DNA of 39,361 nt from UBA7862 sp050872785 (GCA_050872785.1 JBNMHO010000009.1:1-39361); one strand, 5' to 3'; positions 24,051 through 33,900 are shown, counted from the first letter of the stretch. The notes: generated from the letters alone by a model not told the origin. Translations and numbers: made by a program.

Positions 24051-25124
24051 TTAGTTTGATGACACGTTGATTTGGCAAACTTTTTTACGCATTGCAAAAT
24101 AGTTTTGCTCGTCAATAGCCCCGCTGGCACGAAGTCGCTCTAGTCTTGCTAGATCTTCAATTCCCTTTGGAGTGATGTTATATGGCACGCCGTTTTGCCC
24201 TGGGATAATGCTCACGCCCGACCTATTTGGGTTTTGGGTGAAGGTTTGAGGATTAAGTGGTTCAACGGTGTTCTGGGCATATTGAGTTTGAACATTTACG
24301 CCTTGCCCGCCATAGTTGTATTGTGGGGCTTGGCTGTAATTTGCATTTTGATTGTAGTTTGCGTCATATTGCCCTTGAGAATTTGGGTCAACATAATTTT
24401 GTTCTGCATAGCCATTGTTATAGTCTTGAGGGTTTTGATATTGCCCGTCATACTGATAATTTTGCTCTTGATATTGTCCAACGTTTTGCTCTGCTTGCTC
24501 CACAGGGACGTTGCCTTGCTCGGACATAAAGTCTTCGTAGTCCTTATCTTCTTGATACTTTCTTTTAGCCCGCATGAAACTGATTTGTGGAATGAGATAC
24601 AATACAAGTGAAATTGCAGCCAAGACAACACTGAAAGTTGCAGTGAAGTTTGGAATGAATGTGACATAAATGTCCACTGCGTCAAAGGTTGCAATAAATG
24701 TTTGGTCGTAGAAACTTCCAGTGAATACATAAAGAAAATAGACCACAACGAGAATTTTCATTACAAGTGCAAAAGCACAAGTGTGGTAACATTTGGCGTA
24801 TTTTTCGTCAGTCTTTTTGGCAAGTGTAATTTCTTTAATTCCCCAAAACGCTCCCAAAACATAAACCGCTAAATTAAAGAACACCATAATCTTTTGCACA
24901 AGTAAATATTCGACCCCAAACGAGTTGTTAAGAATGACAGAAAATGGCATAACAAATATTGCGTCATAGACCATATAAATTATGGCGACAGTTTGATTTT
25001 CTAGTAAGTTTTGCAAAAAAGCGATGGAAAATACTTTGCCTAAAAATAGCACTGTGCAAAGAAGAACAAGCACAGATAGAAGCAATGTTAATATTCCAGA
25101 AACTCTTGCACCGCCTTTTTTCAT
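24051..25124 (-). CDS. Five-TM membrane protein with Q/N/Y-rich segment and SHOCT-like C-terminus
   Basis: The protein is 357 aa. Five hydrophobic segments lie at about residues 8-30, 45-65, 72-96, 115-134 and 157-180, followed by a basic KRKYQEDKDYEDF stretch. Residues 205-300 form a low-complexity region dominated by Gln, Asn, Tyr and Gly (for example NYQYDGQYQNPQDYNNGY), of prion-like composition. The last 40 residues (ITPKGIEDLARLERLRASG and on to the end) resemble a SHOCT motif, a short helical module found at the ends of many bacterial membrane proteins. The start at 25124 is preferred to 25178 because GGGGAGGA (25129-25136) is 4 nt upstream. It has its own promoter. Function is unknown. 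Confidence 0.8.
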   Translation of the reverse strand: MKKGGARVSGILTLLLSVLVLLCTVLFLGKVFSIAFLQNLLENQTVAIIYMVYDAIFVMPFSVILNNSFGVEYLLVQKIMVFFNLAVYVLGAFWGIKEITLAKKTDEKYAKCYHTCAFALVMKILVVVYFLYVFTGSFYDQTFIATFDAVDIYVTFIPNFTATFSVVLAAISLVLYLIPQISFMRAKRKYQEDKDYEDFMSEQGNVPVEQAEQNVGQYQEQNYQYDGQYQNPQDYNNGYAEQNYVDPNSQGQYDANYNQNANYSQAPQYNYGGQGVNVQTQYAQNTVEPLNPQTFTQNPNRSGVSIIPGQNGVPYNITPKGIEDLARLERLRASGAIDEQNYFAMRKKVCQINVSSN

Positions 25125-25198
25125 TTTTCCTCCCCAAAGAATGTGACCCCATGCTTTTTTCGTCTGTATTTTGGTCACAAATCTATATTTATATACTT

Positions 25199-25227
25199 AT
25201 TATATTTATATCTGCAAATAAAGTCAA
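25199..25227 (-). promoter_or_regulatory. Promoter of the five-TM protein gene
   Basis: On the minus strand, TTGACT (25222-25227), a 17-nt spacer and TATAAT (25199-25204). The leader contains a GTGACC...GGTCAC inverted repeat (25143-25148 and 25173-25178). Confidence 0.7.
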
Positions 25228-25298
25228 ATAAGTATTGCCATTTTCATTCAAAAATACGCAAAAACATTTTGGAAAAGTCATTTTGGGCAAAAAAAATG

Positions 25299-25327
25299 TT
25301 GACTTAATTGACTTTTTGTTTTATACT
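25299..25327 (+). promoter_or_regulatory. rpmE: Promoter of rpmE
   Basis: TTGACT (25299-25304), a 17-nt spacer and TATACT (25322-25327). The predicted leader is about 33 nt, with AGGAGG at 25356-25361. Confidence 0.75.
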
Positions 25328-25366
25328 AGCATAGACCAATAGAGAAAAGAAATTTAGGAGGCCGAA

Positions 25367-25570
25367 ATGAACAAAGATATTCAACCAAATTACCATGAAG
25401 TGGAAGTGGTTTGTGCTTGTGGTGAAAAATTTAAAACTAGATCTACAAAACCCGGCGAAACAATCAAAGTTGATATTTGCAGCAAATGTCATCCTTTCTT
25501 CACTGGAAAACAAAAAATTGTTGACGCCAGCGGAAAAGTTGAAAAATTCCAAAAAAAATATGGCTTGTAA
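25367..25570 (+). CDS. rpmE: Ribosomal protein L31, zinc-binding form
   Basis: This 67-aa protein of the large ribosomal subunit helps bridge the two subunits. The zinc ligands are C16, C18 (VCACGEKF) and C38, C41 (CSKCHPFFTGKQ), so this is the zinc-containing C+ type, used when zinc is sufficient. AGGAGG lies 5 nt before the ATG. The TAA stop sits in the loop of the terminator hairpin, so the coding sequence supplies one arm of the terminator. Confidence 0.98.
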   Translation: MNKDIQPNYHEVEVVCACGEKFKTRSTKPGETIKVDICSKCHPFFTGKQKIVDASGKVEKFQKKYGL

Positions 25571-25588
25571 TCAAGCCATTTTTTTATT
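25558..25588. terminator. Bidirectional terminator shared by rpmE and murC
   Basis: ATGGCTTG (25560-25567), loop TAAT and CAAGCCAT (25572-25579), with T run to the right and A run to the left. The loop holds the rpmE stop codon, and the right-hand side touches the end of murC. Confidence 0.85.
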
Positions 25589-26939
25589 TCCTTACAATTT
25601 CTCGTGCCAGTTTTTCTATACTCCCTGCTCCAAGAAAAAGTAGGACGCTGTTTGAAATTTGCATGGACTTTATGTGGGATAGAAATCCTTTGAAGTTAAA
25701 CACTCCTTGGACGGCAAAGGTGGGGTTTGACAGTTCAATTTTCTTTTTTAGAAATTCAGCACTGCCAAGATATTCAAAACGTTCCCTTGCGGGGTATGTT
25801 TCAAGCAGCACAAGCGAGTCCAAGCCGTCAAAACACTTGGTGAAGTTGTCAATTAGGCATTTGGTTCTGGAATAAGTGTGTGGTTGAAAGACGCACACTA
25901 TTTTTCTGCCAAAGACTTCTTTGCAAGTGTTTATGGAACAAGCAATTTCCGTTGGGTGGTGGGCATAGTCTTGCACGACAATGTTGCTGCCCAAAAAACC
26001 TATCTGTTCAAAGCGTCTTTGCACTGGCTCATAAGTTTTCATAGCAAGTTGAATTATGCTCATATCAATTCCAAAATATCTTGCAACAGCAATGGCAAGA
26101 AGTGCATTTTGAATGTTATATTTTCCATAGACATTTAGTTTGAAATTGCATAGAAACTTCTTTTTACAATACAAGTCAAAAGAATATTTGCCGTCATCAT
26201 TTAGGACAACATTTTGAGCATTAAAACCCGTTTTATCTCCAACGAAACGGGTGTTTTTATTCTCTAAAAAGCACTTTTTTGCAGATTTTGAGGCAAAACA
26301 GACTTCTTTTGTCAATTTTGCAAATTGAGAGAAAGATTGACATTCCCGAGAGAAAGTTTTGAAATAATCGACATGTTCAAACTCGACATTTGTCACGACA
26401 GAAACAGTGGGCTTCAGTTTGAGAAAACTATCCCTAAATTCACACGCTTCTGTTATAAAATATTTATTCCCTCCCATATGTAAGTTGCCGCCGAGTTGTG
26501 GTTCTATTCCCCCAACGTGGACAGTGGGGTTTAAATTTGCGACCATAAATATGTGGGCAATCATGCTTGTTGTGGTTGTTTTCCCATGCGTGCCAGAAAC
26601 GGCGACAACTTGCTCAAAGCCTTCACAAATTTTGCCCAAAAACTCCGAACGCTCCATGGTGGGAATGTTGAGTTTGTGTGCTTCCACCAGTTCTGGGTTA
26701 TCTGTAGATATAGCTCCCGAAAAGACAACGAGGTTTGCTCCCGCAATGTTTTTCGCCTTGTGTTTTAGAAATATTTTTATTCCTTGTTTTTTAAGTCCCG
26801 AAGTTATGCTTGACCCCGTGCTGTCACTGCCCGCCACTTCTGCCCCATTTTTTTTGCAAAAAGTTGCCAAAGCACTCATGCTTATGCCGCCAATGCCAAT
26901 AAAAAATATTTTGTTATATTTCTCGAATATTTGAACCAT
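25584..26939 (-). CDS. murC: UDP-N-acetylmuramate--L-alanine ligase
   Basis: This 451-aa cytoplasmic Mur ligase adds L-alanine to UDP-MurNAc, the first peptide step of peptidoglycan precursor synthesis. The Rossmann start FFIGIGGISMSALA (12-25), the ATP-binding GTHGKTTTT (116-124) and the central EACEFRDSF segment are visible, along with the Mur-type DYAHHPTEI motif that leads into the C-terminal domain. The start matches the family. No Shine-Dalgarno sequence is present before the ATG, and the flank is very AT-rich. It is divergent from spoVG and convergent with rpmE, not part of a dcw cluster here. Confidence 0.97.
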   Translation of the reverse strand: MVQIFEKYNKIFFIGIGGISMSALATFCKKNGAEVAGSDSTGSSITSGLKKQGIKIFLKHKAKNIAGANLVVFSGAISTDNPELVEAHKLNIPTMERSEFLGKICEGFEQVVAVSGTHGKTTTTSMIAHIFMVANLNPTVHVGGIEPQLGGNLHMGGNKYFITEACEFRDSFLKLKPTVSVVTNVEFEHVDYFKTFSRECQSFSQFAKLTKEVCFASKSAKKCFLENKNTRFVGDKTGFNAQNVVLNDDGKYSFDLYCKKKFLCNFKLNVYGKYNIQNALLAIAVARYFGIDMSIIQLAMKTYEPVQRRFEQIGFLGSNIVVQDYAHHPTEIACSINTCKEVFGRKIVCVFQPHTYSRTKCLIDNFTKCFDGLDSLVLLETYPARERFEYLGSAEFLKKKIELSNPTFAVQGVFNFKGFLSHIKSMQISNSVLLFLGAGSIEKLAREIVRK

Positions 26940-27050
26940 AATATTAAATATGAAAAAGTGTGTTAAATTGTTTGCTTTTTTTGTCAGTTTAATATAAACT
27001 TATTCTAGCCAGTGAAAAATCACGGCAATAAAAAAGGAAGGTATAAGACT

Positions 27051-27326
27051 TTGAAGATTTCAGACATCAGAATTAGGATTATCAAGAAAGAAGACACAAA
27101 ACTTAAAGCAGTTGCTAGCATGACAATTGACGATTGTTTTGTTGTCCACGACATCAAGATTATTGAAAGCAACGAAGGCAACGGCGAATACTTTATCGCA
27201 ATGCCAAGCAGAAAAACTCTTGATGGCGGCCATAAGGACATTGTGCATCCATTGGACACAGAAACAAGAGAACACATCAAATCTCTTATTCTTGCAGAAT
27301 TTGAAAAAGCAATGAAAGCAGAATAA
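27051..27326 (+). CDS. spoVG: SpoVG, nucleic-acid-binding regulator
   Basis: The protein is 91 aa from a TTG start at 27051 and begins MKISDIRIRIIKKEDTK (TTG read as Met), the standard SpoVG N-terminus. The conserved DDCFVVHDIKII and FIAMPSRKTLDGGHKDIVHPL segments follow. SpoVG is a small RNA/DNA-binding protein that affects septation, sporulation and virulence genes in Firmicutes. The TTG is chosen because GGAAGG (27036-27041) lies 9 nt upstream; a GTG at 27012 would add 13 residues with no ribosome binding site. It has its own terminator. Confidence 0.95.
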   Translation: MKISDIRIRIIKKEDTKLKAVASMTIDDCFVVHDIKIIESNEGNGEYFIAMPSRKTLDGGHKDIVHPLDTETREHIKSLILAEFEKAMKAE

Positions 27327-27383
27327 TAGTTTTGGCTTGGTTTTGTAGGAAAATATATATTTCTCAGAACTACATCTTGTATC

Positions 27384-27416
27384 AAAAAAGGAAACCTTTT
27401 CGGTTTCCTTTTTTTC
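27384..27416 (+). terminator. Terminator of spoVG
   Basis: AAAAAAGGAAACC, loop TTTTC and GGTTTCC followed by seven T. Confidence 0.88.
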
Positions 27417-27460
27417 AATTCACCATTATATCACTTCAAGACAATAAAGTAGTTATTCTT

Positions 27461-27513
27461 ATTGGACTACCTTTCCGTCAACTTCGTTGCCACCTCCCCT
27501 TACAATGGGAGGC
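27461..27513 (+). repeat. Dispersed structured repeat, copy 2
   Basis: It begins ATTGGACTACC like copy 1 (19594-19650) and shares CTTACAAT. Its main hairpin arms are CCTCCC and GGGAGG, and the inner hairpin is CAAC-TTC-GTTG, so the stems are kept while the bases differ. Confidence 0.75.
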
Positions 27514-27536
27514 ACACACTTTAAATTAGTTTTATG

Positions 27537-27568
27537 AAAAAACAAGTCAAATAGTTGACTTGTTTTTT
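27537..27568. terminator. Terminator of the GLUG-repeat gene
   Basis: AAAAAACAAGTCAA (27537-27550), loop ATAG and the full complement ending in T7. It is symmetrical, and lies 11 nt after the stop of the minus-strand gene. Confidence 0.85.
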
Positions 27569-27579
27569 TGTGAATAATT

Positions 27580-30500
27580 TTATCTGAGTGTTGGATATTG
27601 TCCAGCGACAAGGTTCCAAATGTCATGAGCGTTGCCTTCGCAGCCAATGTTGCGAGTGAAGTTTGAGAAGTCGCCGCCAACACCTGTAATTTGTTCTTGT
27701 GTAAGTTTTGTTCCAATGTTTGGAGCAGTAACTGCGCCAGATTCTTGATAGATATTTCCAGTGAACTTGCCACCGACATATTTGTCTTCAAGGTCGGCTG
27801 TTGTTGAGAAGCTTACGCCCTCGCCGCCGAATGTGACAACTGCATAGTTGCCAGCAAGTTGTGCGTTGTTTGAAATGATAACTGCATATCCTGCACTTGC
27901 TGAAACTTCCATATTTACAACTGAAGAAACTCCGTTGTAACTGCCAGTTGTTGGGCAAGATTTTACTGTTGCGATAACAAAACTGTTTTTGATAAAGCCG
28001 TCTGCAATGCCTGCTGCAAAGCCACCTGCGTGGAAACCTGTGATTTCTGTTTTTTCTTCAAGATTTGCTGGGTTGCCAACTGAAACATTTGAAACTTTGC
28101 CGTATGAAAGTCCAGAAATGCCGCCTGCGAAGAAGCCAGAAATTTTTGCCAATGTTGTTGAGCAATTTCTGATTGAATATGCTGCGGTTGTTCTGTCGTC
28201 AAAGCCAACAAGTCCGCCAGCCATTGAGCCAGTTGCTATGATTGAAACATTTTTGTTGTTGTTTGCAGATTTGCCGTTTGTTGCAAAGTCAAGGTCGATT
28301 GTGCCGCCAGTGACTGATGAATTGGCGATTGTGCCGTTGGTTGAATTGCCGTTTGAAATAGTGCTATTTTTGCCAACAAGTCCGCCAGCCATTGCATAAT
28401 ATTTGCCAGTTGTTTTGATAACTGGAAGGGTTACTTTTGTGTTGTTGATTGCGCCATTGTTTGCACCAGCCACACCACCGATTGAAATATAGAAGTTTGA
28501 ACCAGTTTGAATATCTGCAGCAAAATATGCCACGTAAGAATTTGCAATGTCGCCGTTGTTTGTGCCAGCAATTCCGCCCACAAAGAGGTTTGTTTTGAAC
28601 AATGTGTTTTTGTTGCTGTCTGTGATGTGTTGTTTAAATTCAACACTGTCTGCACTTGCAAATTCAACTTTGCCAAAGTTATTTCCTACAAAGCCGCCAG
28701 CATAGGTTGCGTTGAGTTTGATTGTGTTGACACTGTTGCTTCTGAGTCCTTTTGTTATGACTGCACTGTTGTAGCCAACTACGCCGCCGCCATACAAGAA
28801 GTAAGAGTTTCCAAAGTCAACAAGTGAAATTTCAACATATTGTATGCCTTTTGTTTCGCTTGCATATGCCTTGCCTGCAACTGTGCCGAATGCACGACCA
28901 GAAGCGGTGATTGTTCTGACTGTTGTGACATTTGCCCAACCTTGGGTGATGTCAATTCCAGACCATGAACTTACTGGGATAAGTCCAGTTGAGAGGTCGA
29001 CTGTAACGTCTTGGATAACAATGTGAGATATTGCTGCACCTTTATCTTCGCCGCAAAGCACGCCAACATATTGTGCTGGGTTGCCTGTAATTTGAACTTT
29101 GTCAAATACAAGATTGCTTACAACTGCGTTGCTGCCAAGAACTTTTACAAGTCCGACATTTTCTGTTGCTGTTGTGTCTGTGTTTGTTATGACAAGATTT
29201 CTTATAATGCAATTTGTGCTTGATGTAATAGTTTTGTCAAACATTGCTGGGATTGGGTGGCTTTCATCGCCCCATGTCCAGCCGATAACTTCTGGGTTCA
29301 TGTCAAGGATATTCATTCCGCTTTCTGCGTCATATGTTCCTTGAATGTCAATGCCAACGATGTCTGCATATTTGCCAGTGCCAGTTAGTGCTTCATAGAG
29401 TTCATCAGCCGTGCTGACTGTGCCATCTGTGACGATGTCTGGGTCGTCAAGATATGTTGAACCGACTGATGAGAAGATGTTGAGAACTGGATAGATATAT
29501 CCGTCTGTGTATTCCCAAACTGAATAGAAGTTCCAAAGTCTGTCTTCTTCACCTGTTGCACTCTTATATGTTACAAAGTTTTCTTGGTTTGAAAATTCTT
29601 CGTTTGTAAGATATTTGTTGTTTGTTGAGTTAACACTTGTTCCGTCAACAACCGCTTGTGTCAAGTTTTCGTTTCCGCCAAAGTAGTTGCCAAGAATTCT
29701 TTTGTTAATAACATCTTGTCTTGTTTCAAGATTTTTTGCAATAAGTCCAGCGATTTTTGTGTAGTCAACATTTTCAAGATTTTCTGAAGCGAAGAATGCA
29801 TAGTTGTCATATGCTCTTGCATCGCCGTTAGCTAGGCCATAAACAAAGCAGCCGACAATTCCGCCAAAGTTGTTTTCATAATTTTGAACGCCGAGTCCAG
29901 TTGCTCTGAAATAACTTTCTGAAAGTTGTGCACATCCAAGTCTGCCTACGATGCCGCCATATTCTGTAAGGTTTTTGCTGCCGTCATGTGGCAAAGAAAT
30001 TGAACCTTCAAATCCGCAACGGTCAATTTTTGGCATAACTGAATCTGCTTCTGTGCTTCTTTCAGCAATTCCCACAACGCCGCCAATCATGGACGTTGAA
30101 TCATAAGTGTCAACTTTGATAGAGCCATTGACAAGGCAAGTTTGAATTATGCCTTGGCTTGTGCCAGCCACTGAGCCAACAAGAGCGCCGTTTGTAAGTT
30201 CAATCTTCAAGTTTGAAAGAACAAGATTTTTGATAACTGCAGCATTTGTAATGTTCGCAAAGAAGCCTACAGAATTTGTATTTTCGCCCACAGTTTGGTC
30301 TGTGATGTGAACGTTTGAAATTGTGTAGAAGTTGCCGTCAAACATTCCGCCAAAATTTGCGATTGGTGTCCAGTTGCCAGTTTCCATTTCTTCAAGAGCG
30401 ATGTCTGAGCCAAGTCTATAATTTTTGTCCACTGTATATTTGTTATTTTCTATTGTATTGTCGCCAATCTTTTTGAGTGCTGCTTCTGTTGTTATGACAA

Positions 30501-30855
30501 ATGGATATTCTGCCGAGCCGTCACACACGAGAACGTCAATAACAAATGTTGAATAACGTTTGTTGCTTGTTTTGACAACGATTTGGCTTTGACCACCTTT
30601 CTTTGCTTCAAAAGAATTGCCTTCTGATTGGAAACTCAAAATTTCTTCATTTCCGCTTGAGAAAGACAATGTTGTGTCTTTGCCTCTGTTTTTAAATTCA
30701 AGCAAACTATTGGTTGAGATATATTCCCCTTCTTCCACAACGAGATATGAACTGCGGACATAAATAACCTCGTTGTCTGCAGAGAAATAGTAAATTGTAA
30801 GACCGAAACTTACAACTGCTATTGCAACCACAATAAACCATAAAAATTTCTTCAT
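27580..30855 (-). CDS. GLUG-repeat surface protein with N-terminal membrane anchor
   Basis: The protein is 1091 aa. MKK is followed by one hydrophobic segment (about residues 4-25) without a lipobox or clear cleavage site, so it is probably a signal anchor. An Ig-like part (about 30-110) precedes a long beta-helix-like region with many GLUG motifs: GGMFDGNFYTISNV, VGFFANITNAAVIKNLVLSN, GALVGSVAGTSQGIIQTC, GGLVGKNSTISNG and similar. The end (NAHDIWNLVAGQYPTLR) is the usual close of such regions. GLUG proteins are extracellular and often adhesive. The start at 30855 has GGAGGG 6 nt upstream; the longer frame to 30942 lacks one and crosses the promoter. Confidence 0.87.
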   Translation of the reverse strand: MKKFLWFIVVAIAVVSFGLTIYYFSADNEVIYVRSSYLVVEEGEYISTNSLLEFKNRGKDTTLSFSSGNEEILSFQSEGNSFEAKKGGQSQIVVKTSNKRYSTFVIDVLVCDGSAEYPFVITTEAALKKIGDNTIENNKYTVDKNYRLGSDIALEEMETGNWTPIANFGGMFDGNFYTISNVHITDQTVGENTNSVGFFANITNAAVIKNLVLSNLKIELTNGALVGSVAGTSQGIIQTCLVNGSIKVDTYDSTSMIGGVVGIAERSTEADSVMPKIDRCGFEGSISLPHDGSKNLTEYGGIVGRLGCAQLSESYFRATGLGVQNYENNFGGIVGCFVYGLANGDARAYDNYAFFASENLENVDYTKIAGLIAKNLETRQDVINKRILGNYFGGNENLTQAVVDGTSVNSTNNKYLTNEEFSNQENFVTYKSATGEEDRLWNFYSVWEYTDGYIYPVLNIFSSVGSTYLDDPDIVTDGTVSTADELYEALTGTGKYADIVGIDIQGTYDAESGMNILDMNPEVIGWTWGDESHPIPAMFDKTITSSTNCIIRNLVITNTDTTATENVGLVKVLGSNAVVSNLVFDKVQITGNPAQYVGVLCGEDKGAAISHIVIQDVTVDLSTGLIPVSSWSGIDITQGWANVTTVRTITASGRAFGTVAGKAYASETKGIQYVEISLVDFGNSYFLYGGGVVGYNSAVITKGLRSNSVNTIKLNATYAGGFVGNNFGKVEFASADSVEFKQHITDSNKNTLFKTNLFVGGIAGTNNGDIANSYVAYFAADIQTGSNFYISIGGVAGANNGAINNTKVTLPVIKTTGKYYAMAGGLVGKNSTISNGNSTNGTIANSSVTGGTIDLDFATNGKSANNNKNVSIIATGSMAGGLVGFDDRTTAAYSIRNCSTTLAKISGFFAGGISGLSYGKVSNVSVGNPANLEEKTEITGFHAGGFAAGIADGFIKNSFVIATVKSCPTTGSYNGVSSVVNMEVSASAGYAVIISNNAQLAGNYAVVTFGGEGVSFSTTADLEDKYVGGKFTGNIYQESGAVTAPNIGTKLTQEQITGVGGDFSNFTRNIGCEGNAHDIWNLVAGQYPTLR

Positions 30856-30882
30856 AGTTTTCCCTCCGTTTTTGTTGCCCAT

Positions 30883-30911
30883 ATTATATATCCAAAATGT
30901 TTGTTTGTCAA
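30883..30911 (-). promoter_or_regulatory. Fully consensus promoter of the GLUG-repeat gene
   Basis: On the minus strand, TTGACA (30906-30911), exactly 17 nt and TATAAT (30883-30888). It is the only promoter in the window with all twelve consensus bases and ideal spacing. Confidence 0.85.
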
Positions 30912-30940
30912 TAGGCCTGCATACTTTTGGCATTTTGACC

Positions 30941-30978
30941 AAAAAAATGGGAGAAAAATCATTCTCCCACTTTTTTTA
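30941..30978 (-). terminator. Terminator of the giant repeat-protein gene
   Basis: TGGGAGAA (30948-30955), a 6-nt loop and TTCTCCCA (30962-30969), with T7 on the minus-strand exit and A7 beyond. It starts right after the stop codon and separates the gene from the GLUG-gene promoter. Confidence 0.88.
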
Positions 30979-33900
30979 TCTTATGTTCTTATCGTTGTTT
31001 TTTTCTCTTTCGGACAAAGATTTAAGTTCTTTCTTAATTCTTCGCATTTGTTGTTTTTGGATATTCTTTCTCATGTTGCGTCTTGCCAATTTTAGACTTA
31101 TGCCAATGGCAACGCCCGCAAGAACCACAACACCCAAAACTATTGCAACGATAATCAAAGTTTGTTGCCCGTCTGGTGGCAAGACTGTAAATCTTAACAC
31201 CTCTGTAGCCTCATAGTTATCGCCGTCAAAGACAATTTCAACCTCATAATTCCCTTGCTCGATGACGCTGCTTACAACACTGCCGTTTTTGCGGAAGACC
31301 AAGGTGTAACTTGGGATATTTCCGCCAACAAATTGACTTTCGTCAAATATTACTGACACTTTGTCGTTTAGTCTTTCGCCCGTTTGTCTTAGGACACCTT
31401 CAAGTGACAAGGTGTAGCCAGAAATTTGCTTTTTCAAAACTGTGTAAGATTTTGTGAGCAAATAGCCGTTTTCCACAAATTCTTGGTCGAAAATGAAGTT
31501 TCCTTGAAGTTTCTCAAGTTTGTTTTCATTCAAGAAGAATTTGATTGTGTATTCGCCAGCGTTTGTGCTTGAAGATAGTGAAATTCTGTTGTTGTTTCTA
31601 TCAAAGACACCCAAGGTGTAGTCGCTGCGGTTCAAGTTTTCTATGCCAAGGACTGCAACGCCTGTATTCATTGGGTCAATGCTGCCATACACAACTTCAA
31701 TATCGTTTGCAATTTCAAACGAAACATTTGAACGGTGAATTTTGAGCCATTTTGTTGGGTTGTAGTCGCCGAAATCAAAGTTGTTGCAAGTGCCACGGGT
31801 GAACATTGCATAAATCTTATAGAAATATGTGTAGTCATCACTGTCGCCGTGGGCGTCCAAAATGTCTGTTGGCAAGAGTTCTTTTCTTGTCCCCACAACC
31901 TTGTATGGGTTGCCTTGAGTGTCAAGTTGCCACAATTCATATTCATAGAACACGTCTTGTGTGTTTATGCTGCCTGCATATTGAGTTAAGAACTCTTCTG
32001 CAAACTCTACGCCGATAAGTCTTGAAAGTGTTGCAACATTTTCATATCCCATAATTTGTTCTGCTTCTTCACCCGCTTCGGCTGGGAAATAGACAACAGA
32101 TGATGGGTTGTCGATAGTGATTTGTTCCAGTTTGACATATACATTAAGATTTATGCTGTTTTGTCCAGCAAGAATTCCTTGGCTGTCTTTGTCAAAACTG
32201 AATACAACACTTCTTACATATTGAGCGCCATTTATGAGGAGCAAGACTTCATCTCTTGGCTCGTCATCGAGGTTTGCCCATTCTGCAACGCCTGTAAGTT
32301 CCACCATTTCTTTAAGATAACTATCCCAATATTCAATTTTAAGTGAAACAGTGTTGCCGTTTAGGTTGAGTGCGTCACCGTTTTGTCTTAAGATTGCCCT
32401 TTCGCCATTTGGAAGGGTGATAATGCTATCTGCACCTTCATCTGTTAGATAATATGTGAAGTCTGGGGCAATTAAGTTAAGAGTTATAGTTAGTCTTTCG
32501 GACAAGTCTTCGCCGTAAGTTTGATAGTTAGGGTCGTCAACCAATTCTCCGTCAACAAGAATTTGACCGTGATATACAAGTTCCACAACATTTGAGCCAA
32601 AATACAATTTTTGTTCTGGCGTTCTGAAACTAAAGCCAGTTGGAAGGGTGAGATTGAGTGTTGAGATGTCAAGATTTTTTGCTGCCTTGTAACTTGTGCT
32701 TTGGGTTACAGCAAGCTGTGCAACATTTTCTTCATTTAACACTTCTTCCCTTGTATATTTTGCTTGTGAAACATAAATTGTTGCATAAGTTTCAACTGGG
32801 TTGTAATTTTGCTTGTTGCCATAGACTGCTGTTAGGAAGCCACCTTCTTTCAATGCCTTGTTGTCAATGGCTCGGAGTGGGTTGTAAATCATTTTTAGTC
32901 TAAGACCTTCGTTTGACACAACGACTTGTTCGTTCCAACCCTCAATATACACACCATTTTCTTTTATGCTCCATGGCCATGAAGTTTGATTGAAGAACTC
33001 TAGGTCACGATAGAAAGTGTCTGGAGAATAGGTGATGTAGAAAGTTTTTGCAAAGTTTTCTGGCAAGAGGGTTCCTCTGACGACACACACTTTGACTGTT
33101 ATGTCATATGTGCCGAACAAGTTTTCTTCGCCGTCATAAACTGCTTGAAGAATATAAGTTTTGCAAGGTTCGTTAAGCCCAAGTTCAGTTGAACCAGTTA
33201 TCTTGTCACTTGAAGTGAAGAACTTATCTTCTTCGCCGTCTTTCCACCTATAACCCATTGGGAGGGTGACATTGGCAAGTTGAAGCCCCATGAAGTATGG
33301 CACACGATAAAGCGAGGTGTAAGCACCAAATCTGTCTTGGTCTTTATCTGCATAGACTTTGCTTTGGATATTTGCTTTGTCTGCGTCTGTAAATGTGCCA
33401 CGTTCCACTCTGAATGTAACCTTAATTAGGCTGTCGGAGTATTCTTGTGGGTTTTCGTTGTAGTAAGCGTCAAATGATTGCTCGCCAACATAAGTTATCT
33501 TTGTGCTGCCGTTTAGCCATTCAAGTTTTGCACCTGTAGCCAAAGTGCTGGCATAAAGTGTCAAGTCGTCAAGCACAAGGTCACGAGTGTAGGTGATTGT
33601 TGTGCTGCCATTTAGAGTTACTGTTATTGTGACGTCTGTTGGAGAGTAGGCTTTGATAATAGCAAATTGTGCGTATGCAATGCCGTCAAAGTCGCCGTCA
33701 AATCTTATTGTCACTGTTGCCATGCCGTAGTCTGTGTTGTTGACATAACTGAGTGTGTAGTTTGCCACGCCGTTGTCGCTGGCTGCTGGAAGTTCTAGCC
33801 ATTCCGCTTCACCAAGTTCGTCTGTGTATAGGAATTTGAGTGTGTCGTCACAGTAGTCAAGTGTAAACACAGGGGTTGCTGGGTTATCAGTCTTAACTTG

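Noticed and set aside
31168..31182. LPPDG near the C-terminus of the giant protein as a sortase signal
   Set aside because: It lacks the Thr of LPXTG, and the basic tail after the membrane segment is about 40 residues, far longer than in sortase substrates.
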